DNA from: Dryocosmus kuriphilus | Lineage: Eukaryota > Arthropoda > Insecta > Hymenoptera > Cynipidae | Direction: 5' to 3' | DNA length: 64,000 bases | NCBI GenBank assembly: GCA_038277395.1 | Contig: CM076197.1 | Location: 101,210,442 to 101,274,441, forward strand | Shown: positions 55,018 through 64,000 of the stretch, piece by piece | Position numbering within the stretch: the stretch's first letter is position 1 | How the letters are laid out: each line of letters begins with the position of its first letter | Position numbers and translations under genes: made by a program | The notes under the pieces: generated by a model | Told to the model about the DNA's origin: nothing | The model's input: the letters and a program-made list of their open reading frames with translations, nothing else | Databases searched by the model: none

Positions 55018-55919
55018 TAGCCGATACCACATACCAGCAGTACGAGAAACCTCTACGTCTTTGGTGGAAATACTGCCACGATAACAAGATACCAATCTTC
55101 GATGCTCCGATCGCTGATGCCTTAAAATTCCTAACATCTGTCTCAGATGGCGCTAAATCATACGGAATTATAAACACATACCGTTCAGCCTTATCGCTGA
55201 TACTAGCCTGCGACCTAGGGAACAATCCGATTGTCAAAAGATTTTGTAAAGGACACTCTGTCCTCAAACCTCCTAAAGCTAGATACAACGATATCTGGGA
55301 CCCCGATCCCGTTCTGCGTTATTTGTCTAATCAAGGGCCGAACTCAGATATGAGCTTAGAAACGATGCCAAAAAAGCTTGTCACCCTCCTAGCTTTAGCA
55401 ACTGCTCAGCGCTTGCAAACCTTAGCAAGCATAAAACTACCTAATATCAAGTTTCTAAGCGAATCAGTTAAGATATACATCCCTGCGAGACTGAAGACTT
55501 CCAAGGTCGGGAAAGAACAGCTCATGCTACATCTCCCCTTTTTCCGAGAGCAACCAAAATTATGTGTTGCAAGCCTGATACAGGCTTATATAAGCAAAAC
55601 TGAACCTTTCAGAAGGAAGGGTGAAGACGCCCTACTCTTAACATACAGGTCACCGCATCGTCCAGCAAGTTCACAAACCATCAGTCGCTGGATAAAATCA
55701 ACATTAAAAGAAAGCGGAATTGATATCGATACTTTCTCGGGCTACAGTACACGACACGCATCTACTTCAGCGGCATGTAGGAAGGGCATTAATATCGACT
55801 TGATAAGACAAGCGGCTGGATGGTCAAGGAATTCCAACATGTTTGCTACGTTTTATAACAGACCCCTTAGAGATAATACTTGTATTTATGCCACCACTGT
55901 CCTCAATACCTCTCAATAG
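54943..55919 (+). CDS. DIRS tyrosine recombinase (integrase)
   Basis: This frame overlaps the end of the upstream domain and stays open from WEVVRQAFIRQGVSESS to the stop at 55,917. N-terminal core-binding part: TTYQQYEKPLRLWWKYC. Catalytic part: ATAQRLQTLASIKL (first Arg), YSTRHASTSAA (Arg-His region) and AAGWSRNSNMFATFYNRPL (nucleophile Tyr). These are the hallmarks of the DIRS recombinase that integrates a circular intermediate. No lesion is seen. Confidence 0.9.
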
Positions 55920-55968
55920 AGAATATACAGAATTATTCAAATCGCAGTTGAGTTCTTTAAACATCTAC

Positions 55969-56076
55969 ATTTGATCTATTCGGACGAGACGACGTAGCAT
56001 AATTGTACGATCAAACGAACTTACCTGAAGTGAAGTTCGATCGAAATTATGCGAGTACGTCTCGTCCGAATAGATC
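55969..56076. repeat. DIRS internal complementary region
   Basis: The first half (CATTTGATCTATTCGGACGA...GTAGCATAATT) is the reverse complement of 51,521-51,560. The second half (GTACGATCAAACGAACTTAC...GAATAGATCA) is the reverse complement of 56,242-56,314. In DIRS elements this region templates completion of the ends and circularisation. It lies directly after the recombinase gene. Confidence 0.92.
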
Positions 56077-57495
56077 ACTCCCACCCTACCCTTAACCCTC
56101 TGCGATTGAATTTCAAAAAAGCGTGATGACGACATCACCGCCGCGACGCCCCCAGGCGGTGGAATCCTGAAAGAAAAAACTTGGCGCGGACTTTAAAAAA
56201 CTGTGGATTGGAATCGTGCAACTAGCGTTACTACATTTGATCTATTCGGACGAGACGTACTCGCATAATTTCGATCGAACTTCACTTCAGGTAAGTTCGT
56301 TTGATCGTACAATTATGTAGATAAGGGGCTTTTCCGAATTTGGACTTTTTCTCTCCGTTTTTTTTTACAAAGCTTTATTTTAGCACCAAAATAAACAATC
56401 AGCCTGCGGAGGTCGAAAAAATTTATTATTTTAATTAATTTGTATGAAAATCAGTAAAATTTTCAGCTAATAAATTGGTCGTTTTCAATTCATGATTTAC
56501 TACTTATTTCTAAATTAAATTGTTTATTAATTGATAAATTACTTACACAGATTAATTTTTATCTTTCATATTTACTTCGAAATTCGTAAAAACGATAAAA
56601 ACTTCTCTTACGTAAATTACTTCGTATAACCTATGTTTGTTTTGATAGCTCAACTCGCGTCCTTTCAATCGATTTGAAATGACCGCGAAAATAAAGAGCA
56701 ATCAATAATCGAGCTTAACTTCAGCATTCGATATATATATATATATCGAATATCGATTTTAAGTGTAAGTCATTTGTTTAAAAACAAATTCCTATTATTA
56801 TTGTCTTGACAATGGAGTGTCATGGCTGTGAATCAACGTTCTTTGAGTATCTCAAGCTGTGTGACGATTGACAAAAATTAGTGGAATTTTTGCAAAATCA
56901 CAATGTGATTAGAAAGGAGGTGAATTGTAATTCTTGTGCAAACCCTGCGCTTTTTGACAAAAATGCGATGATATGGCGATGTCAAAGGACAAGCAAAGTC
57001 TCCAAAAGTAAAAAAGTAATCTTGCAAAAGTGTCAATTCAAGATTTCAGTCAATAAGGACACTTGGTTTGAAAGATCTGCTTTATCTTTGGAAACGGCTT
57101 GACAATTCATCGGACATTATTTGTATTTACGTCCACCTCGAATAGACATCTTGATGAGAGAACTTCAACTTCCCAATAAAACCGTCATCGACTGGGGCAA
57201 CTTTATTCGGGAAGCTATTTTTTTGTGGTGTTATAACACCAGTCTCGAAAAAATTGGTGGACCGGCTAAAGTTGTCGAAATCGACGAAGCCAAATTTGGC
57301 AAACGTAAATATTGTCGAGGTCGCGTTATTGACGGTAATTGGTTATTTGGAGGAATCGAGAGGGAAACCAAGAATACATTTATTGTTGTTGTTCCTGATC
57401 GAACTAGCAAAACTCTTCTCAAGGTGATAAAAGAGAAAATCGAAGTAGGGACAACGATTATATCAGATTGTTGGAAATCATACAACTGTCTTAAG

Positions 57496-57904
57496 TATTA
57501 AATAAGATGTTGTTGTAGTGTTGACCAGGGTTGTAGATATGAAATGATGTAGACAAATAGAATTGGTGTTAATCACTGGTCCTGTTTATTTCAAATTTCA
57601 ACCATGAGTTTTCATGGTATAAATGTAAAACGTTTCGACCGTGCTTCGACCGTCTTCATCAGTCGATTGAATAAAAATGGGACAGTTTTAAGACCTTTGC
57701 TTATTTATGTTATATATCATTGGTTGGTGGATTACATTAGATTGCGATTTTTTGGTCATTGCTCCGTCCCGGGACAGACATATAAGGATTCAATTCATTG
57801 TTGTACTTGTATAATTATCTTGTAGTGTAGTCCATGTCATCCTGCGGACGGAGTCTAGTGATTAACCAGTGATTAACACCAATTCTATTTGTCTACATCA
57901 TTTC
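57496..57904. mobile_element. 409-bp non-coding hammerhead-bearing PLE-like element
   Basis: ACAACTGTCTTAAG flanks it on both sides (57,482-57,495; 57,905-57,918), a 14-bp target duplication that restores the Merlin frame when removed. Arms of 40 bp (57,541-57,580 and 57,865-57,904), starting GAAATGATGTAGACAAATAG, are perfect inverted copies. 45 nt of one-sided sequence lies between the left duplication and its arm. A hammerhead motif lies at 57,625-57,662. No reading frame of note. The architecture copies that of the coding PLEs, so it is likely a non-autonomous derivative. Confidence 0.88.
57625..57662 (-). ncRNA. Hammerhead-like motif in the 409-bp element
   Basis: Minus strand: CTGATGA (exact core), AGACGGTC, a GAAGCAC loop region, GGTC, then GAAACGTTTTAC. 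Stem II pairs only weakly (GAC/GUC), so activity is uncertain. The outer arm boundary lies ~84 nt away. Confidence 0.6.
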
Positions 57905-58384
57905 ACAACTGTCTTAAGGAACATGATTTTCAACATCTGACAGTTAATCACACCTACAACTTTACCTATCCTGATACAGGCACGCATATTCAACATATTG
58001 AGAGAACTTGGAGAGATGCGAGGGATAATATCCCCAGATATGTTAGAACGGAAAATCATATGGACGGTTACATAGCGGGATTTTTTTTTAAAAGAAAATT
58101 CCCAGATCACAGGCTGAGGTGGCATTCAATTTCCGATGCCATTCAGCAAATGAAAAATCCCAGCTCTTCCAGCACCAGCCATGATTGAGTCTTGACATTC
58201 CATTATTTGCGCAAATTTTATATTACAATCGGCCCTTTTCAAGGCCAACAATTTATTTTAACGTAGAATAATTATTTTATTCTTAAATATAATTAATTAT
58301 AATACAGACGGCTCCGCCTTTTTCCCCGCTGTTTCGCCGACCCCTTTCCAAATTCTTTGCCTTTTTTCTAATCTTCTGTATTTT

Positions 58385-58503
58385 CACAACAAACGACATT
58401 GGAAAGGGGGTAAGATGCGACCTGAAGTCGGAAACCCTCCCGACGCGGAGGTGTTTGCGAGTTTGGGGCGCATCTTATCTCCTTTCCAATGTCGTTTGTT
58501 GTA
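58385..58503. other. Long hairpin inside the Merlin 3' region
   Basis: CAACAAACGACATTGGAAAG with AAGATGCG a few bases further on is mirrored by CGCATCTTA and CTTTCCAATGTCGTTTGTTG. The arms are ~34 bp, close to perfect, around a ~50-nt GC-rich loop (CTGAAGTCGGAAACCCTCCC). It lies between the transposase stop and the right terminus. Confidence 0.88.
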
Positions 58504-58761
58504 CTAATTTTTAATGGATTTGAAAAATAGTTGTTATTAAGTTGGTTGACATGGTATTTTTTTGGCGTGGAATTATTTCCATAGAATTGCACTTTTACAT
58601 GTAACCTCAAAATTTTCAACTTTTTTCCTAAAAATAAGAAAAGTACATAACTTTCTCGAGCTCCGCAGACTGATTGTTTATTTTAGAGTTAAAATAAAGC
58701 TTTTTGTAAAAAAAAGGAGTGAAAAAGTTCAAATTTGGAAAAGCCCCTTATCTACATAATT

Positions 58762-59500
58762 ACCATCGAAATATTCAAAATAGTGAATTAAATATTGCAC
58801 ACTTTTAAAGTATATAAGTTTTAAAATAAAAATCATTTAAATAGAAACCTGCCTGCTATAGCAAAGATGAAACTATGTCAGACAGCGTTTCAAATTTTAC
58901 ATTTAAATGAGACAAAACTGAACGGTCCAAGTAGAAAGCAATCAGCGAAGCTACACATTTTTTTATTATAAACCTTTTAAACTGAAAAAAAGCTTTAAAT
59001 TCTTAAGCATTAAAACTGGAATATTTTATTAATTTCAAGTTCTCAGATTTGTATAATATTAAGGAAGACGCCTTCAATATTTTACTTTTTGAGGTAGACA
59101 TTAGAGCGTAATGCAAAAAAGGTTCTTAAAGTATCATAAAAGAAATTCCTTCTGTCTCCTCATCGTAAATATAGCTAAAAGTCACAAAAAGAGAAACACT
59201 TCTTTATATTTCAAAATAAAATTTTTTTTAATGTACATTATTAGAAAAAAAATAATAATAATAATAAATTCTACATAGTTTTTTGTATATTAGTTTATTA
59301 CTCCTTCCCTTTTACAGGTTTCGAGAGTTTTCCAGAACAATTACAAACAAAGACAACTTCCTAGTCTCTCAAAATCGCCCAGCGACCTTCAAGCAATTTG
59401 CCTCTCGACATGAAGCACATTGTTCCCTGAAAGATCACTTGGCCTCTTTATGAGGGGACCTAAAGTTTAACGTGGGTTCCGAACCACGAGAGCCTCGGTA
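58762..59500. other. Gene-free AT-rich DNA
   Basis: (AAT)n at 59,250-59,265. Nothing else recognised. Confidence 0.35.
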
Positions 59501-59603
59501 GAAGTACATAGAAAATTCCATTGGTACCCCCGGCTCAGAAATAGAACCCCGGACCTCTTGCTTGAAAGGCCGGCGCACTACCACCTGAGCCACCGAGGCT
59601 CTT
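59486..59603 (-). repeat. tRNA-derived SINE-like sequence
   Basis: Minus strand: GAGCCTCGGTGGCTCAGGTG (A-box-like), GTAGTGCGCCGGCC, then GGTCCGGGGTTCTATTTCTG (B-box-like). GAGCCTCGGTAGAAG on the plus strand at the other end is inverted relative to the start, enclosing ~118 bp. The anticodon arm is poor. GCCTCGGTGGC also opens the tRNA-like sequence at 16,163, so the two may share a tRNA ancestor. Confidence 0.55.
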
Positions 59604-59829
59604 AGCTTCTACATAGTTACTTTCATAGATGATTTAAAATCCTCTGCCTAGGATTTAAATTGACCTAAAGTAACTAACTACTAGGAAAAACAATGATATT
59701 TTAATTCAATTGTATCTTGATTCTCGACCTAATGATAATGTAGGAGAAAGTTTTCGGTTTTGAAGGTCCAAATTTAGTGAGTAGTCAAAACATTTTTAAA
59801 AGAAAGCATCAATATAATTCAGTATCATT

Positions 59830-59865
59830 GACAACGTTTCGGACCAGGTGTGGTCCTTTTTCAAG
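59830..59865 (-). ncRNA. Hammerhead-like motif (PLE terminal region)
   Basis: Minus strand: CTTGAAAAA in place of CTGANGA, a perfect 5-bp stem II GGACC/GGTCC with a 6-nt loop, then GAAACGTTGTC identical to the 8.3-kb copy. The first core block is non-consensus. The right arm loses similarity inside this motif. Confidence 0.55.
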
Positions 59866-60461
59866 CCTATAAACCAAAGAAGGAAATTTTATAATATATA
59901 AAAATAAAACAGACAAATATAATCTCAACTATGTTGGAATACATAAATAATAATAAATAAAGAAAGTTAATACCTATTAACATCTGTATTAGACGAATTA
60001 CGAAAATAATTTAGAACTAATTGTTCACATAAAGATACATTCAAGATTAGGTAAAACATCCCAATACTAGAATAATGTCTATTCGTCGAGAATTTTATGA
60101 AATCGAAGATGAATAATCCATAATAACATTGTATTTTAACATTATACAAAGATAATGTCAAGATAACTGTAAAAAGAATTATAAGCTGTGAATTAAAAAC
60201 TTGGAATGTAAGAGGTTATGTTACAGGTATAGGTAAAAAGCAAAAAGAAGAAACTTATTCAATTTTAAAAAGGTGAATATCATTCGAGATTGAAACATTT
60301 TCCTTGTTTAACCACAATCTTGTACATCACATTTTAAAAACAACTTTTCTTAGAAAATATAAAGAAAAAATAAAGAGAAAACATTTTTGAGTGACAAATG
60401 TGTCTCTGCAGAAAATAGACACCAGAAAGAGAGTTCCAAAGTACAAAAGGCAGAAACCATT

Positions 60462-60473
60462 ATATATATATAT

Positions 60474-60516
<43 letters not shown>
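60462..60516. repeat. (TA)n microsatellite
   Basis: A short TATATA run, a CAATA interruption, then ~40 bp of TA repeat and GTATGTATG. It lies inside the PLE body. Confidence 0.95.
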
Positions 60517-60528
<12 letters not shown>

Positions 60529-60714
60529 GAGTGTTCTTGAAAGTGACGAAAATTGAAACTAACCATGACAATGAAAAGGGTGGTAAATATGAAATGAAAG
60601 TGTTTATAAAGAAATTTTAATTTTGTAGAAAGCGAAGAAAATGGAATTACAAGTTACATAAGGAATTGTAAAAATATGGTAATTTAGAATTCTCAAAACT
60701 AAGGTTAACTGACT

Positions 60715-60870
60715 TTGTTTCTTTTTTGATAAAAAAAGATTCAGTAGTTAAACGTTTGTATAAATTATTTTCAACTACTAGAATTTTAGGGTGTGTGAAA
60801 TCAAAATCATGTCCAGTCTCAATTCTGTGCTTTTGAAAATGTCCAATTTATCTTTCAGAGAAGTAAATAA
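60715..60870 (-). pseudogene. PLE GIY-YIG C-terminal relic
   Basis: The minus strand reads HRIETGHDFDFTHPKILVVE, then NNLYKRLTTESFFIKKE, matching the H-F-F...IL-E-N-YKR-E-FFI pattern that follows the GIY-YIG core in the other copies here. The catalytic core is not recognisable. A weak continuation may extend to ~61,000. Confidence 0.72.
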
Positions 60871-61170
60871 AAAGGAATTCGATTTAATTGGTCTGAAAAT
60901 GACTTTAATATCATTGTGTTTTAAAAATTGGTGAGTTTATCTGTTAAGCCTGAAATGAATGGAATAAATGTGGAATTTTGTTTTCGATTACCAGATGATT
61001 TATTAGTGGATTGATTGTATATAGCATTAATACGGATTTTAATTAGTCTATTAATGAGAAACGCTGCCAATGATACTGAATTATATTGATGCTTTCTTTT
61101 AAAAATGTTTTGACTACTCACTAATTTGGACCTTCAAAACCGAAAACTTTTTCCTACAATGATATTTTAA

Positions 61171-64000
61171 GAATATTTTTGGGGTTAGGTGCAAATTCAA
61201 AGTTTTCCCACGATTGCCTCAAATTCACTACAACACTTTCGGAATTTCACATAATTATTAAATTGAGGGAAATTCACTAACTTTATACAGCTGAAAAAGT
61301 TTCTTCTAAGTTAAAATTTTCAATTGTTATTAACAAATTATGTAAAAAATTGTGTTATATTTGTATATTTTTCTTTTAAAAATTTCGTGTTGAGTATAAA
61401 AGTGAATTTCCCCGATGATGGTCTGTAAATCAGTAAAGCATTTCCCCCCATGTTTTTTTTCGTAAATTGTGTCTTTGAATTCTATATTATAAATTTTAAA
61501 ACTTTTTTAAATATCACAATCCCCATGCCAAATTGAATCTTTAGTTGAATTGCCGAAATGATAAAAACTGGCTTATTGTTCCAGGAAACTAAAGTTACAC
61601 ATAGGTAAGGTCGTATATCTGTGAATTTGTGTTTCCGTGGCATAAAATTCGTCTTTGAAAGGTATCGCCTACGTACCTGGAACTAAGATCACATAGAAAC
61701 GTATACGTACGGTTTCCATGTGATATCGATTAAATACGTTTTCCAATTCCTCGAGTCTAATGATCTTTCCAGGGCATGCTAATTCTACTCTTATCAGAAC
61801 CAATACGTTACATTGACTCATTCGATTGTGCGAGCAAGACACACGATACAATAGCATTTTCCCAGTGTTTCGCTTGTAGTCAGGAACAGAGGGTCTCAGA
61901 ACTTGAAGCTTTAGTAACCTCAAACTAATGCCATTTACCTATACCGCCTTCATCACCTCGTTTCCTCCACCCAACCACCTCCTTTCAGTTTTCAGAGTTT
62001 CCGTTGTGTCCACTATAAACTTCTATCCTTGCCTCTTACACTTGGGCCACACCACTATTCCAATATCGCTGTAAGGCACCTAAACTCCAAAGTTGTTCGC
62101 GATTGTTCGACCAACAAATGGTTATTTGTGTCAATAGGCGGTTTTCTATGATCGGTCACGGTTCTATTAATCACTGGGAAAAGTAATTCTTCGTTCCAGA
62201 TTCAGGCAAAGTTTGCTTTTGAAAGCTCGCTCTAAGTGAAAAAGATGGGAAGATGAAAATTAAGTTCTTCCGGAAATTATAGTATATCAATCAGAGGATT
62301 AAGATGCTCTACTTTTTGGATAGTTTTCGAAAATGCGGTTTAATTATAAATTCTCCTGAAAGTTCCTTATAAAAGTAAATGTTAGTGGCATTGTCAACAA
62401 CAATAAAGAGTAAGCATCGTTAAAATTATGAGACACGGAAGGGAGTTAATGCACCCCCTGGGGATAAGTTTTTTCTTTAGTGAGCTGATGCTGATGGTAA
62501 CACCCATATCTTTCCCCGAGAACCAGCACGTCGCTCGTCGCGACGGATCTCATTTTTCAGTCGAAGAAATTCTTCCATCCGATGGTCCTTCTTTTCTCAG
62601 TTTCTCTCCTTTCTTCAAGGCTACAACCATCCGCCTTCGAGCCACCATAATTTTATATTTTCAAAGCAAAGATGCGACCATAAATCTGAGGAAATGAAAT
62701 GACTAAGATTTAAGAGAGGCCAGGAGTCTGAGGAAATTTCTTTTCAGAAAACTGATCATTGCGAAATGTGGGAAACTTATTCTTATTTCGCACTGCATTG
62801 ACCATAAATCCATTAAATAAGCTTACAGTTTTCTATTAAAATAAACATTACGGTCTCTAAAAACGTTGTTTGTCGTTTATAGGCTACTATCAATTTTATT
62901 TCATTCCTAAATCATAGAAATGGTGAAATCAGCCTTTATAATCGAAGCGATTATATTCTAAACAATGAACCATTACGCCAAAGCTCATTTGCGTTCGCTA
63001 CTATACAATGTTCAATCCTATCTCCAAACTACGATCAGTTCCCTATATTCATTTTACGACTAAATGGATTATTAATCGAGCTAATCGCCTCGAGAGTGTG
63101 AATTTCCATAAACGGGCTTCTTCACAGCTCGAGGAGCATTATCGGTGTCGTCAAACCTCTGAACCCTCTGGCTTCCAAATCGCATTTACATTAGAGATGA
63201 AATTTTCCCAAAATTTCTTACATAAATGCCACCTTTTCTTATCTTTTCAAGTACATAATTAGCTTTGCAAAAAACTATTTATTTCTTCAAATCAATGGGT
63301 TTATATTATCACAAACATTACAGCACCTGTTGCGTTTCTAAATACTAATAAAAATAAAGAGTTGCATTACCTGTAGAAAAAAGAATCGATAATAAACATT
63401 CAAATAAACTGAATTTGTTTTAGAACCGGTTTCATTTCAAAATTATATCGCGTTACAAGTCAATGCGTAAATCTGACAAACGATTTATCTTTAAAAAAAT
63501 TTTACGCTCCTCGTTGCTAACCTTGGATTTACGTCGAATTTAAACTTTATCTTGATCAACGCGTATTTATGCTTAAATAAGTATCTGTTTCATTCAATTA
63601 AACATTTTAAGGTGCACATGGAATGCAAATTTTTTGCATGAAAATTTATTCAACGTAACATTTACCATAAAAGTTTATTTCATGAAGTAAATTTTTCGGA
63701 TTTCAGTAAAAAAAAAATTTTTATTCTGAAAGGTTCATATAATTTTATGGATCGTACAAATGGAACGCAGTAAACAGTGAATGTAGAAAAAGGGTGAAAC
63801 GAATATTATCGAATGATTTTACGGTTTAAGGTCATGGGAGAGGTGGGTCAAGTGACCAAGCTAGTCCTGAATTTTCTAAAACCCAGCTCATGTCCAAACT
63901 AAATAAAGAATCGCTCTGAAATTTTGCGAAATGTTTGAAAAAAATTGTTTAGTTAACAAAAAATCAATGACGAGTTGCCAACAGCGATGCTGCTTCTTCA
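61171..64000. other. Gene-free; slightly less AT-rich around 61,600-62,700
   Basis: No recognisable protein domain, transposon end or tandem array. The frames 62,428-62,697 and 63,008-63,262 lack supporting motifs. Could include unique intergenic or intronic sequence of a nearby host gene outside the window. Confidence 0.4.

Larger units (their letters stand above)
51521..56314 (+). mobile_element. DIRS-type tyrosine-recombinase retrotransposon, structurally complete
   Basis: Left terminal repeat 51,521-51,680 and right terminal repeat ~56,120-56,314 are inverted copies (CGTCTCGTCCGAATAGATCA; GGGGGCGTCGCGGCGGTGATG). An internal complementary region at 55,969-56,076 is composed of the reverse complement of the left outer edge joined to that of the right outer edge, meeting at AATT. 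Inside, in order: gag-like ORF, RT, RNase H, a DIRS-specific domain and tyrosine recombinase. It has no LTRs or DDE integrase. A handful of frameshifts and a stop suggest it is not long dead. Confidence 0.93.
56812..58188 (+). pseudogene. Merlin (IS1016/ISXO2-like) transposase, split by insertion
   Basis: The ATG at 56,812 gives MECHGCESTFFEYLKLCDD and a TGA. The same frame then continues through zinc-ribbon-like CNSCANP and WRCQR to a second TGA at 57,100, then RPPRIDILMRELQLPNKTVI, VVEIDEAKFGKRKYCRGR (first Asp), WLFGGIERETKNTFIVVVPD and TTIISDCWKSYNCL (second Asp). A 409-bp element interrupts here. Translation resumes at 57,919 with EHDFQHLTVNHTYNF, then HIERTWRDARDNIPRY (Glu) and DGYIAGFFFKRKF, ending at 58,188. 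The catalytic residues are all present. The lesions are two TGA codons and the insertion. Confidence 0.88.
56315..58757 (+). mobile_element. Merlin-type DNA transposon, abutting the DIRS end
   Basis: The left terminus ATGTAGATAAGGGGCTTTTC and the reverse complement of the right terminus ATGTAGATAAGGGGCTTTTC are identical. Similarity extends ~90 bp inward, with CAATCAGCCTGCGGAGG and AATCAGTCTGCGGAGCTCG in corresponding places. AATT borders both ends (56,311-56,314 and 58,758-58,761). It encodes an IS1595/IS1016-like transposase. The left end begins at the first base after the DIRS terminus. Confidence 0.85.
59705..61155 (-). mobile_element. PLE remnant with short inverted arms
   Basis: ACAATGATATTTTAA flanks it (59,690-59,704; 61,156-61,170), a 15-bp target duplication. 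About 37 nt of one-sided sequence precedes the left arm. The arms (59,742-59,830 and 61,065-61,155) are ~90-bp inverted copies sharing GTTTTCGGTTTTGAAGGTCC. The left arm runs up to a hammerhead motif. The minus strand of the body encodes a GIY-YIG C-terminal relic. A TA microsatellite has expanded at 60,462-60,516. Confidence 0.87.

Noticed and set aside
56727..56750. TTCGATATATATATATATCGAA palindrome as an operator
   Set aside because: It is a TA-microsatellite flanked by CGA/TCG; the palindrome follows from the simple repeat. It lies in the Merlin 5' region and could be a promoter TATA, but nothing specific supports that.

Overview
The window is AT-rich invertebrate nuclear DNA. It looks like an insect, and the element mix (Penelope-like, mariner, Jockey, DIRS, Merlin, CACTA-like, hAT) together with small, less AT-rich islands would suit a hymenopteran, but that is inference. 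I recognise no host protein-coding gene. Essentially every reading frame with recognisable motifs belongs to a transposable element, and most are broken.

Layout. 0.7-1.1 kb: a 112-bp tandem repeat. 1.8-5.8 kb: an intron-containing CACTA/EnSpm-type transposase gene, frameshifted and interrupted by a ~0.96-kb inverted-repeat element. 8.3-10.7 kb: a Penelope-like element (PLE, minus strand) with a hammerhead-ribozyme motif and a snap-back duplication of its RT. 10.8-11.3 kb: a less AT-rich island. 12.2-15.5 kb: a decayed Jockey-type LINE. 15.9-16.8 kb: a 161-bp tandem array interrupted by a tRNA-like sequence. 17.35-21.0 kb: a tandem duplication of a ~1.8-kb unit, each copy carrying a mariner. 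22.7-24.35 kb: a second PLE. 24.9-27.1 kb: 2.2 kb of short-period A/T-tract repeat. 28.9-30.2 kb: a nearly full mariner. 30.7-33.9 kb: a ~1.2-kb non-coding unit present twice, ~2 kb apart. 35.3-37.9 kb: a PLE remnant with long inverted arms, nested between two TATAGCT arrays. 39-41.9 kb: degenerate AAAATTG-type repeat. 42.0-44.65 kb: a PLE with long inverted arms. 45.4-46.2 kb: an internally deleted mariner. 47.98-48.15 kb: a hAT-like MITE. 51.5-56.3 kb: a structurally complete DIRS-type tyrosine-recombinase retrotransposon, followed at once (56.3-58.76 kb) by a Merlin (IS1016/IS1595-type) DNA transposon that is itself split by a 409-bp hammerhead-bearing element. 59.7-61.2 kb: another PLE remnant. 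61.2-64 kb: nothing recognisable.

Most notable signal: nine hammerhead-ribozyme-like motifs (CUGANGA or variant, then a stem II hairpin, then GAAA), all in or beside Penelope-type sequence. Four insertions (35.6, 42.0, 57.5 and 59.7 kb) share one architecture: a 12-15 bp target-site duplication, ~40-45 nt of one-sided sequence, an inverted arm, a body, the inverted arm again, and the target duplication. In three the body encodes RT and/or GIY-YIG fragments. The fourth is a compact 409-bp non-coding element inserted in the Merlin transposase gene. All calls are by eye; no database search was run.
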